A program made the position numbers and the translations under genes. The notes under the pieces are model-generated. The model worked only from the letters and a program-made list of their open reading frames with translations, was not told where the DNA came from and ran no database searches. Source: Flavitalea plasmicola (GTDB lineage Bacteria > Bacteroidota > Bacteroidia > Chitinophagales > Chitinophagaceae). Taken from it: DNA of 64,000 nt. Positions 1 through 8,129 of this stretch are shown in pieces (position 1 is the first letter of the stretch; each line of letters starts with the position of its first letter). The stretch lies in contig NZ_JAUOTO010000002.1 of assembly GCF_030546645.1 (NCBI RefSeq), forward strand, positions 558,001 through 622,000, read 5' to 3'.

Positions 1-903
1 TTCCTGAACTGGTTCCCTTTTGTCAAATGGTCGGGGGATCAACTGGTATTCAAAAAATGGGTTGAGGCGGCGGCGTCCGGAGGGATGCCCACAGGCGTGC
101 GGATCCTGGGCGTCTTACAGCGAATCGCGCTGGCTTATTGTTTTGCCGCGCTGATCGTTTATTACGGAAAGATAAGGGGGGCCTTTGTGACAGGCGCCGT
201 CATATTATTGGGCTATTGGCTGGTGTGTATGCTGGCGGGTGCGCCGGCCGATCCTTATAGTTTGTCAGGCTATTTTGGCACTGCGGTCGACAAGGCGGTG
301 TTGGGAACGGCGCATATGTATAAGGGAGAAGGCGTGGCATTCGATCCCGAGGGGCTCGCGAGTTTGTTACCGGCCGTAGTACAGGTGATCCTGGGATACC
401 TGGTGGGCAATTATATTTTACAGAAGGGTAAGACCTATGAAATGATCGCGGGCCTTTTCGTTATTGGTTGCATCTTTATATTTGCGGGCTTTTGCTGGGA
501 CATGGTCTTCCCTATCAACAAGAAGATCTGGACCAGCTCTTTTGTCATCTATACCACCGGGCTGGCCATACTGGTGCTTTGTGTGCTGATGTACGCGATT
601 GAAATGCGCGGGGTGCGGGGTGTCTGGAGCCGGTTTTTCGACGTATTTGGGAAAAATGCCTTGTTTATTTTTATGATCAGCGGGATCCTGCCCCGGATCT
701 ATGGCCTGATCCGTATCACAGACGGAGTGGATGGAAAGGGGCAGATCATTCATAAGGGGCTAAGTCAATGGATGTATGATCATATTTTTGCGCCGGCTTT
801 CGGTTATATGAACGGGTCATTACTGTATGCTGTTTTCAATATCCTTTTGATGTGGCTGCTCTGCTATTGGCTGGACAGGAAAAAGATCTATATCAAAGTT
901 TGA
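1..903 (+). CDS. Membrane acyltransferase, HGSNAT/DUF5009-like (5' end missing)
   Basis: The reading frame is open from the first base of the window, so the N-terminus lies outside; 300 codons are visible plus the TGA stop. At least seven hydrophobic segments are present, for example FAALIVYYG and VVQVILGYLVGNYIL. The segment GVRILGVLQRIALAY resembles the conserved region of the COG4299 family, whose eukaryotic member is heparan-alpha-glucosaminide N-acetyltransferase. Such proteins are inner-membrane acyltransferases that probably modify a sugar; the substrate here is unknown. The last 11 bases overlap the 3' end of the convergent GH16-GH31 gene, leaving no room for a terminator between them. 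The family call rests on topology and one motif. Confidence 0.72.
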   Translation, partial: FLNWFPFVKWSGDQLVFKKWVEAAASGGMPTGVRILGVLQRIALAYCFAALIVYYGKIRGAFVTGAVILLGYWLVCMLAGAPADPYSLSGYFGTAVDKAVLGTAHMYKGEGVAFDPEGLASLLPAVVQVILGYLVGNYILQKGKTYEMIAGLFVIGCIFIFAGFCWDMVFPINKKIWTSSFVIYTTGLAILVLCVLMYAIEMRGVRGVWSRFFDVFGKNALFIFMISGILPRIYGLIRITDGVDGKGQIIHKGLSQWMYDHIFAPAFGYMNGSLLYAVFNILLMWLLCYWLDRKKIYIKV

Positions 904-3900
904 GGGTGACTGGTTTTCCACGGTAGGAAATAGTTTTGTGCAGCTGGTTAAGGACGATATTGAACTTCCTTTCCGTCAGCATGCCCGGGAAGCTACCTTG
1001 CCGGGGTCCGATGGTCAGGGTGCGGGTATTTTCATTCCAATGGAAGGCTATCTCGCTATAGCTGCCTTTTTCATAATGATAGCTGTCATTCTCGTCCTCA
1101 TAGAGGGTGAAGCTGGCATCGGCGCCGGGGTAGATCCGGACCTCCAGGTTATCCCATTTCTTTTCTGCGGCATATTCAACGTTGGGTCCCCAGGGTATGA
1201 TGGCGCCTGCCTTTATATAGAGGGGCATAACGTCCATGGGTGTCTGTTTTATATGTGTTGTGCCACCTTGCAGGAGCTCGTTCGTCCAGAAGTCATACCA
1301 GCGTGCGCCGGCCGGCAAGTAAACAGCTTGTTCCTTTGCTCCCTTCTCCGTCACCGGGCAAACGAGGAAGGACTTACCAAAAAGGTATTCATTGTCGATG
1401 TCGAGGGCTGCGGCGTCGTGGGGAAAATCCAGGTATAGTGCCCGCATCATGGAGCCGGCATGGGCTGTAACATCCCAGGCCATGGAATACAGGTAAGGCA
1501 GTAAATGATAGCGCAAGCGGATGAATTTTTCCTGCGCGTCGAAAGACCAGTCGCCCTGCCTTCCAAACTGGTATATTTCACGGGGTATATCGGTCCCATG
1601 CGAACGCATCATAGGTGTGAAGGCGGCAAATTGCAGCCAACGGGTGTAGAGTTCCTGGAAGTCGGGATTCTTCGCGCCTCCTCCTTTGACAAAGGCGCCG
1701 GCAAAAACCCCCCCGATGTCTGTATTCCAGTAGGGAATGCCGCTGAGGGAAAGGTTCAATCCCGCAGGGATCTGTTTGCGGAATACCTGCCAGGTGGAGA
1801 CGACGTCGCCACTCCAGTTACAGGCGCCAAATCGCTGTTGACCTGCAAAGGCGCTGCGTGTGAGGATCGTCACTCTTTTTTCGTTCGTGGTCTGCCGCTG
1901 ATGTTCGTACACGCCGCGGATATGTTGCAGCGGAAAGGCATTGCGGACGCTGCGGAACGTTCCCAGATAAGTAGGCAGATCGAAATCCTTTTCTTTCAGG
2001 TTGACATGATCGGGTTCGGAAGAGTCCAGCCACCATCCGTCGGTGCCCAGGGAGAAAACGCCTTTGTTCAGAAATTCCCAGTAAATGTCCCTTGCGGCCG
2101 GGTTGTATACATCATAGGGGCGGGCGCCGCTGTTGGGAGGCCAGGTCTCGAAATCCAGCAGCATTTGTTTTGGTTTAAAGGCGGCGTACTGCTCTGTCAG
2201 GGGGCCGAAGCCAGGCCAGGCGACGATGAACAAGTGGGCCTTCAGCTGGTGTACGCTATCCACCATGCCTTTAGGATCGGGATAGGTGGTGGGATCGAAG
2301 CGCATCGCATTCCAGTTGCTGTCCCTACCCCAGTATTGCCAGTCCTGGATGATACCGTCAAGGGGTATGTGGAGGCTACGGTATTTTTTCACCACGTCCA
2401 TCAGTTCATATTGTGTCTTATAACGCTCGCGTGACTGGTTGAACCCATATACCCAGAGGGGCATGAGGGGCGCCTGGCCGGTGAGGTCACGGAGCCGGGC
2501 AATTACCTGGTCGCCGCCGCCACCATAGAGGAAGTAATAGTCGGCGCCATCGCCGACCTGGGATTCAAAAGCTGTCTCCTGGGGATTGTCGGTAAAGTCG
2601 GTCGGGGAATAGTTGTCCCAGAAAAGGCCATATCCCTTCAAGGATTGGAAAAAAGGAATACAGATCTTCATGTTGTCCTGGCGGAGGAAGATCCTTTGTC
2701 CCCGCTGATTGAGCTTCCCGTTCTGCTGCTGACCCAGACCATAGATGAGTTCGTCCTTATCCAGGAGGAAGGCCTGCCGTACGATGAAAGTTGGCTTGTT
2801 TACATCGGTGATGGGAGAGAATTGTGTACCATAATCTTTTTCAGCGAGGAGCGGCCGGCCGGCGGTGTCTTTGAATTGGATCTTTCCGGTCTTCAGGTTG
2901 AGCAGTATATGGAGGCTGTCTGTTCTCAGGGTTACTGCATCTTCCTGTTCCTCTATCGTGAAGTTAGTTGTCTGAGGTTGTTTGATGACCGACAGGCTTT
3001 CTTTTTTGAATACGCGGCCCTCCGGTGATTTGACGATCCTGGCCATAGAGGGGCTGTAGAACTGGATCTCTATATTTATGTCGTTGACCGTCGCCTTGCC
3101 GCCTGTGGCGGTGCGCGTGAACTGTTGGCGGGCCTTCTTCTGGTATACCCGTACATAATCCACCTCAAAGCGATGGGGGAATTTTGTATCGGGCGTTATT
3201 TCGCCGCCATTCTGCCCACCCATGGCCAGGTTCAGCAGCATATAGTGCGGCTGTTTGAAAGGATTGAAGCCGGAGCCGTCTTTATTTACGAGTTTGGAAA
3301 TCCCGACTTTATTGAGGAGTACGTCATCCACATAGAGGGCAATGGCATCCTCGTCCCAGTCCATGCGCCAGATGTGAAATCGGGAGGACCACTTTTCGCC
3401 GCCCATAGAATCGACGGGCCTTGTTGTCGAATACCATTCGGCTTTTTTATCGCTGCCGAGACAGGCGATGTTGGCCAGGAGCTTATTGCGATAGTATTCC
3501 ATTATGTCTATCTCTCCATTGGCCGGCCAGCGGCCAGCATCGCCCAGGGTCCACCATGCGGGCCATAGGCCATGGCTGATGTCGATGCGTCCCCGCATGA
3601 TAAAGCGGCCATACTGCCAGCTATGGAGACCTTTTGTATTGACGCTCGATGAAGTATAGGGGCGATCGGGGTTGTCTTGTTTGCGGCCTTCGATGACGAG
3701 GTTGCCGTTCCGGCAGTAAGCATTTTCTTCCTGGTACCACTGGGCTTCCTGGTTGCGGACGAAGCCATGTTCGAAACGCCAGCTGTCGGGATCCGGCGGG
3801 CCGTCGGTGTTGAATTCGTCGGACCAGACGAGGACGTAGTTGGTGTCGCTGGAAGTTTTTGGCTGGGCCAAGGACGGCAGGGTAAACAGGAGGGAAAGGT

Positions 3901-3934
3901 ACAGGAGATGGGGACGAGTGAGGTGATGGAACAT
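893..3934 (-). CDS. Secreted GH16-GH31 fusion glycosidase
   Basis: The 1013-residue protein starts with a signal peptide (hydrophobic about 9-22, ending SLAQ). Residues about 30-265 form a GH16 domain with the catalytic motif GEIDIME (Glu141, Asp143, Glu146), the ExDxxE form typical of laminarinase-type enzymes. Residues about 285-1013 form a GH31 alpha-glycosidase with the nucleophile motif WWLDSSEPD (Asp637) and the acid/base motif NWSGD (Asp710). GH16 cuts beta-glucan-type backbones internally, while GH31 removes alpha-linked glucose or xylose; the nucleophile motif resembles alpha-xylosidases more than maltases. The gene starts 25 bp after the GH51 stop and is probably cotranscribed with it. 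Both active sites look intact, so this should be bifunctional. Substrate is inferred only. Confidence 0.9.
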   Translation of the reverse strand: MFHHLTRPHLLYLSLLFTLPSLAQPKTSSDTNYVLVWSDEFNTDGPPDPDSWRFEHGFVRNQEAQWYQEENAYCRNGNLVIEGRKQDNPDRPYTSSSVNTKGLHSWQYGRFIMRGRIDISHGLWPAWWTLGDAGRWPANGEIDIMEYYRNKLLANIACLGSDKKAEWYSTTRPVDSMGGEKWSSRFHIWRMDWDEDAIALYVDDVLLNKVGISKLVNKDGSGFNPFKQPHYMLLNLAMGGQNGGEITPDTKFPHRFEVDYVRVYQKKARQQFTRTATGGKATVNDINIEIQFYSPSMARIVKSPEGRVFKKESLSVIKQPQTTNFTIEEQEDAVTLRTDSLHILLNLKTGKIQFKDTAGRPLLAEKDYGTQFSPITDVNKPTFIVRQAFLLDKDELIYGLGQQQNGKLNQRGQRIFLRQDNMKICIPFFQSLKGYGLFWDNYSPTDFTDNPQETAFESQVGDGADYYFLYGGGGDQVIARLRDLTGQAPLMPLWVYGFNQSRERYKTQYELMDVVKKYRSLHIPLDGIIQDWQYWGRDSNWNAMRFDPTTYPDPKGMVDSVHQLKAHLFIVAWPGFGPLTEQYAAFKPKQMLLDFETWPPNSGARPYDVYNPAARDIYWEFLNKGVFSLGTDGWWLDSSEPDHVNLKEKDFDLPTYLGTFRSVRNAFPLQHIRGVYEHQRQTTNEKRVTILTRSAFAGQQRFGACNWSGDVVSTWQVFRKQIPAGLNLSLSGIPYWNTDIGGVFAGAFVKGGGAKNPDFQELYTRWLQFAAFTPMMRSHGTDIPREIYQFGRQGDWSFDAQEKFIRLRYHLLPYLYSMAWDVTAHAGSMMRALYLDFPHDAAALDIDNEYLFGKSFLVCPVTEKGAKEQAVYLPAGARWYDFWTNELLQGGTTHIKQTPMDVMPLYIKAGAIIPWGPNVEYAAEKKWDNLEVRIYPGADASFTLYEDENDSYHYEKGSYSEIAFHWNENTRTLTIGPRQGSFPGMLTERKFNIVLNQLHKTISYRGKPVTLKL

Positions 3935-3959
3935 ATGGTGAAGTTGATATGGGTTAAGC

Positions 3960-6407
3960 TTACCGGGTTTTAAAACGGAGGAGGGTGAATGAATACGGAG
4001 GCAGTTCCGTTGTAAAGTTTGCGGCGGCGGGACAGGTGGATGTTACAGGAACGACCTTTTTATCGTCGGGACGGCCGGAGAGAACAGTCTTAGTGCCAGT
4101 TGTTCCGGATAGAGCGATATTGGCCAGGTCGATCGAAGGATTGACTGCCACGGGCAGGAGGTTCACCATCTTTATGATCAGGTCGCCGGAAGCCGTCTCG
4201 CGTACAACTGAGATGGATATGCGCTTCCGAACGGGATCCTGGTTGTTGGAAATGACTGTTGACCCGGGCAGGTATTCATTGCCTTCGTTGGATCCGTAGA
4301 GTTTCTGGACCTCGTAGTCTACGGTCGTCTTTACTTCGGAATTGTTGAAATAGATGAGATCGGGGTTCCATTGGGTATGCCCTTCTTTTGCCAGCAAGGG
4401 GGCGTAGGAGGCCATGGCCACGATGTCGCCGTTCCTTTCAAGCGCGGTGAGATAGAGCGCTTCGGCCAGGGCAGTCTCGAGGTTATTGGGCCTGCCGGGC
4501 AGGTGGGCGGCGTATTCTCCCAGGTAGACCTTGCTCCGGCTGCGATCGTACCGGTCGTAATAATCCTGGTTATAGATAAACCAGCCGGGGGATTGATAAT
4601 AATGTTCGTCGACGGTGGGAACTTTTAGTTTGGTGGCGAGGTCCCAACCCTGTTCGTAGTCTGTTCCTTCGAAGGTCGGTCCCACCGTGCCGATGACCGT
4701 GATCTCCGGATGGGCTTTGCGCATGGCGTTATAGATGAGGGTGAACCTTTCCTCGAAGATGTCGGTGATGAGGTCTTCATTACCGATGCCAATATATTTG
4801 AGGTGGAAGGGCTGCGGATGACCGGCTTCGGCGCGAACTTTTCCCCATTTGGTATGGGCGTCGCCGTTGGCATATTCCACCAGGTCGAGGATATCCTGTA
4901 CATATTCATCCATTTCATTCATGGGTATACCGCCCTGTTGGCCTTTTAGACCGGACCTCCCCAGGCCTGAGTTCTGGCAGGGTACGCCGGCCGCGACGAC
5001 GGGCACCGGTTGGGCGCCAATGTCCTCACAGAATTGAAAGTATTCAAAATAGCCCAGGCCCGCCGTCTGGTGGTAGTTCCAGATATTGCGCTGGGGCTTG
5101 CGGGATTCGAGGGGTCCGATGGTGTTCTTCCAGCGGTAGATATTGTCCAATCCGTCGCCATGAGCGAGACATCCGCCGGGGAAGCGGACAAAGCGTGGAT
5201 GAATGTCGGCGATGGTGCGGGCGAGGTCGGCGCGGAGGCCGTTCTTCCTGTCTTTAAAGGTATGCTGGCTGAAGAGAGAGATCATGTCCAGCTCTACCCT
5301 ACCGGGCTTCGCAGGCTGCAATTCCAGGTGTGCGTCGCCTGCATCGGCCGTTGCGGTGAGGATGGCTTCGGACTTTTTCCAGTTGGGGCCAGCCCCGGAG
5401 ATCGAGGTCCGGGCAATGACGCCGGCCGTCGGGCTGACTAAGCTGATCTGTAATTTTCCCTGCAGGTGGCGGGTGAAGAGAGAAAGATCATAACGCTGAT
5501 CTTTTCTAACGGGAATGTTGTCGAAACCCGTGTTTATCAAAGCAGCGCCCGGAGCCGTCATGTCGAGGACGGCGTAGTGGGGATTATTTGGATGGACCGG
5601 GTTGGATGAATCGATGGTGAATCGGGCGTTGGTACCTTTTAAGGACCAGGAATGGGTGCTGTTCCAATCCTTGTCGCTGCCATTTTTGTCTTGCGGCGTG
5701 TATTCGAAGTCCCGGTTCTGGATGAGCTCTGCGTATAATCCGCCGTCGGCGGCGTAGTTGAGGTCTTCGAAGAAGACGCCTACCAGCATGTCGCTGATGG
5801 GTTTGGATCGTTCGGGCTGGAGGGAGAATTTTACGTCTACCGGATCCAGACCGGCAAAACGCACTTTATCGCCGGCAGTTGATTCGTTGTAAAGGGTTCT
5901 TTTGTATTGTTGCGCTTCGTAGGTTTGGAGCAGTTTGTCGACGGTGGTGTAAGGCACATGGAGGATCTGGCCGGGCGTGGGACCTTCGGGCAGTTGGATG
6001 GAGACGAGGGCCGGGGCGGAGAGATCGGTCACCATCTGATAGCTTTGCCTTCCCCAGGTGATGAGGTCGGCGGAGGCTGCGCGTGCAAGAATCTTTTCCC
6101 GTTGGCTTACCCGCCAGGTGCATTGCCAGCTCCCGGCGTTATCCAAAGTGAGGATCGGTGTCCACATTTGTTTGTCCGAGCCCCAGGGACCGTAGTCGGA
6201 TCTCAGGTAACTGAAATCCGTGCCGATGGGATACCAGGTGCTTTTGTCGCGGCTCCAGGCGAATTGCAGGCCGCTGCGTCCATTGTCCTTTGCTTTCGCG
6301 TAGGAAAAGAGGTAGATCGAATCGGGGTCGTGGTTCGAGGCTTTGGACTGGAAGGCCAGGAAGAGAGGGAATACTACGAGAAGCGTCAATTGGCGGATTG
6401 AAGACAT
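3960..6407 (-). CDS. GH51-type alpha-L-arabinofuranosidase with extra N-terminal domain
   Basis: The 815-residue protein has a signal peptide (about 1-22). Residues about 28-150 resemble one or two blades of a GH43-type propeller (for example ARAASADLITWG) and carry no complete active site. The GH51 part begins near residue 200 with DMLVGVFFEDLNYAADGG, contains a beta-sandwich insertion (about 240-375) and the barrel core with RFVRFPGGC. The acid/base is Glu544 in YIGIGNED and the nucleophile is Glu631 in KVYLGEYAAH. The enzyme should release terminal alpha-L-arabinofuranose from arabinan, arabinoxylan or arabinogalactan outside the cytoplasm. It follows a terminator after susD, so it may have its own promoter, and it precedes the GH16-GH31 gene by 25 bp. 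Confidence 0.9.
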   Translation of the reverse strand: MSSIRQLTLLVVFPLFLAFQSKASNHDPDSIYLFSYAKAKDNGRSGLQFAWSRDKSTWYPIGTDFSYLRSDYGPWGSDKQMWTPILTLDNAGSWQCTWRVSQREKILARAASADLITWGRQSYQMVTDLSAPALVSIQLPEGPTPGQILHVPYTTVDKLLQTYEAQQYKRTLYNESTAGDKVRFAGLDPVDVKFSLQPERSKPISDMLVGVFFEDLNYAADGGLYAELIQNRDFEYTPQDKNGSDKDWNSTHSWSLKGTNARFTIDSSNPVHPNNPHYAVLDMTAPGAALINTGFDNIPVRKDQRYDLSLFTRHLQGKLQISLVSPTAGVIARTSISGAGPNWKKSEAILTATADAGDAHLELQPAKPGRVELDMISLFSQHTFKDRKNGLRADLARTIADIHPRFVRFPGGCLAHGDGLDNIYRWKNTIGPLESRKPQRNIWNYHQTAGLGYFEYFQFCEDIGAQPVPVVAAGVPCQNSGLGRSGLKGQQGGIPMNEMDEYVQDILDLVEYANGDAHTKWGKVRAEAGHPQPFHLKYIGIGNEDLITDIFEERFTLIYNAMRKAHPEITVIGTVGPTFEGTDYEQGWDLATKLKVPTVDEHYYQSPGWFIYNQDYYDRYDRSRSKVYLGEYAAHLPGRPNNLETALAEALYLTALERNGDIVAMASYAPLLAKEGHTQWNPDLIYFNNSEVKTTVDYEVQKLYGSNEGNEYLPGSTVISNNQDPVRKRISISVVRETASGDLIIKMVNLLPVAVNPSIDLANIALSGTTGTKTVLSGRPDDKKVVPVTSTCPAAANFTTELPPYSFTLLRFKTR

Positions 6408-6460
6408 GACATGCGCGTTATGCCAATGAAGATAGGAAAATAAATGTAAAAATGATATTT

Positions 6461-6492
6461 AAAAAAGGTCCGGCCCGCAAGCGGACCGGACC
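6461..6492 (-). terminator. Rho-independent terminator after susD (left PUL)
   Basis: On the minus strand a 7-bp GC-rich stem (GGTCCGG pairing with CCGGACC, loop 12 nt) is followed directly by six T residues. It begins 9 bp past the susD stop codon and lies upstream of the GH51 start at 6407. It should end or attenuate susCD transcription before the glycosidase genes. The position, stem and T-tract are directly visible. Confidence 0.8.
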
Positions 6493-6500
6493 CGGGTATT

Positions 6501-8117
6501 TTATTGGTATCCCTGGTTTTGTGTAAGATTGGCATTCTTTGCGATCTCCGTCCGGGGGATGGGAAAAAGTGAGCGGTAGTCGCCATTGGGGGAATGCGAG
6601 AGCCATGATTTTTTCGTGAATGCCCCAAACCGGATCATGTCGGTCCTCCGGCGGGCCTCCTGGCAAAATTCCCAGCCCAGCTCATCCAGGAAACGGCCGA
6701 ACTGGATATCGGCGCCGCCTTCATATGTGGATGTCAAATGATTTCGCAGGCCATAATCATAGGTGCTGCCGCCCTGCAATTGGGCTCCGGTGACAATGGC
6801 TTTGGCGGGGTTGGACTTAAAATCCCGCTGGCGAACCTGGGTGACCAGGTCGGCTGCGTCATTAGCGAGGCCGTTCCTTAGCAAGGATTCGGCTTTCATC
6901 ATCAATATGTCGGCATAGCGGAAGAGGGGCCAGTCATTGCTCAGGCGGTTGGTGGCGCCTTTCGCGATCTCGAATTTCCCCAGCCGGAAACCATCTACTT
7001 CATCGGAGATATCGACGCCCGCCACATAGTTCCTGTAGGACAGCGGTTTTCCGGCGAAGTCACCCATGGTGGCCTTCAGGCTGTCTCCTGCAGAAGTATA
7101 CTGCTGACCCTTGATATAATTATCCTGGTAGCGGCTGTCCTCCGTGTCGAAGGTGGTGATGAATTGCGGCACGGCGCATACTCCGCCCCAGGGCGAAAAT
7201 TGCAGGTTGTAGGTGGCCTGGTTCTCCGGCTCCAGGGTTTGCATGTGAATGTCAAAAGAGTTCCAGTCACTGACATACTTCGAGTCGAAAGGCAGCGCGA
7301 AAATGATCTCTTTGGAGCCCTGGTTCTCCGTGATAAAAACGTTTTTCTGATTGGGTTCCAGGATGAATTGGTTCGCATTTATGATGGTGTCGCACACCGC
7401 AATGCATTTGTCCCAGGCCGGCGTACCTGTATAGACTTCTGCGTTCAGGTACATTTTTGCCAGCAGGGCAAGTCCCGCCCATTTATTGAATTTGCCGTAG
7501 GTGGCCGTACTATTGTCCTGGCTTACCTTGGGAATATTGGTGACGAGATCATTTACAATGAAATCATAGACTTCTTTCCGGGTGTTCTGCTTTGGCAGAT
7601 ATCCAACAGGAACGTCGAATTTGTCTACGATGGGGACGTTGCCATAGCAATCGCACAGCACCCAATAATAGGATGCCCGCAGCAGCTTAATCTCGGCAAC
7701 GAGCGCTGTGGTGTCTTTCGGATCGACGGGAATAGCGCCGGACTGGACCTGGTAAATGATCCGGTTGCAATTGGTGATGCCCTGGTAGGCCCTTGTCCAG
7801 ACGTTGATCACGATGTCGTCGTCCGTGGTCCATTTATGTTCATGGATCCTGCGGTAAACGCCTCCATCCACCCATCCGTTGGGCCGGGCCGGGGTGAGCA
7901 TTTCGTCGCCGGACACTTCCTGCGCCCGATAGAGCGTATTCCACTGGAGGAGCAGGCCGCGCCAGTCCACATAGGCTGCGCCCGACAGGGCGGCCAGGTC
8001 TGATTTACCAGGGACGAATTCACTGGCTATGATCTGGTTGTAGGACGTATCCTTTAGTTTGGTGCAGGATGCGCCTGCTATTAAAAAGAGGATGATTATA
8101 TAATTACGCACGTTCAT
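6501..8117 (-). CDS. SusD/RagB family outer-membrane lipoprotein (left PUL)
   Basis: The 538-residue protein begins with a lipoprotein signal peptide whose lipobox AGASC places the acylated Cys at residue 18. The SusD pattern is clear: TPR-like helices in the N-terminal half (YQGITNCNRIIYQV, LLRASYYWVLCDCYGNVPIV) and the typical C-terminal end with PRTEIAKN and NQGY. SusD proteins sit on the cell surface as a lid over the SusC channel and bind the glycan. The gene lies 12 bp after susC (stop at 8130) and is followed by a terminator. The ligand cannot be read from sequence. Confidence 0.95.
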   Translation of the reverse strand: MNVRNYIIILFLIAGASCTKLKDTSYNQIIASEFVPGKSDLAALSGAAYVDWRGLLLQWNTLYRAQEVSGDEMLTPARPNGWVDGGVYRRIHEHKWTTDDDIVINVWTRAYQGITNCNRIIYQVQSGAIPVDPKDTTALVAEIKLLRASYYWVLCDCYGNVPIVDKFDVPVGYLPKQNTRKEVYDFIVNDLVTNIPKVSQDNSTATYGKFNKWAGLALLAKMYLNAEVYTGTPAWDKCIAVCDTIINANQFILEPNQKNVFITENQGSKEIIFALPFDSKYVSDWNSFDIHMQTLEPENQATYNLQFSPWGGVCAVPQFITTFDTEDSRYQDNYIKGQQYTSAGDSLKATMGDFAGKPLSYRNYVAGVDISDEVDGFRLGKFEIAKGATNRLSNDWPLFRYADILMMKAESLLRNGLANDAADLVTQVRQRDFKSNPAKAIVTGAQLQGGSTYDYGLRNHLTSTYEGGADIQFGRFLDELGWEFCQEARRRTDMIRFGAFTKKSWLSHSPNGDYRSLFPIPRTEIAKNANLTQNQGYQ

Positions 8118-8129
8118 GATGTTATTTTT

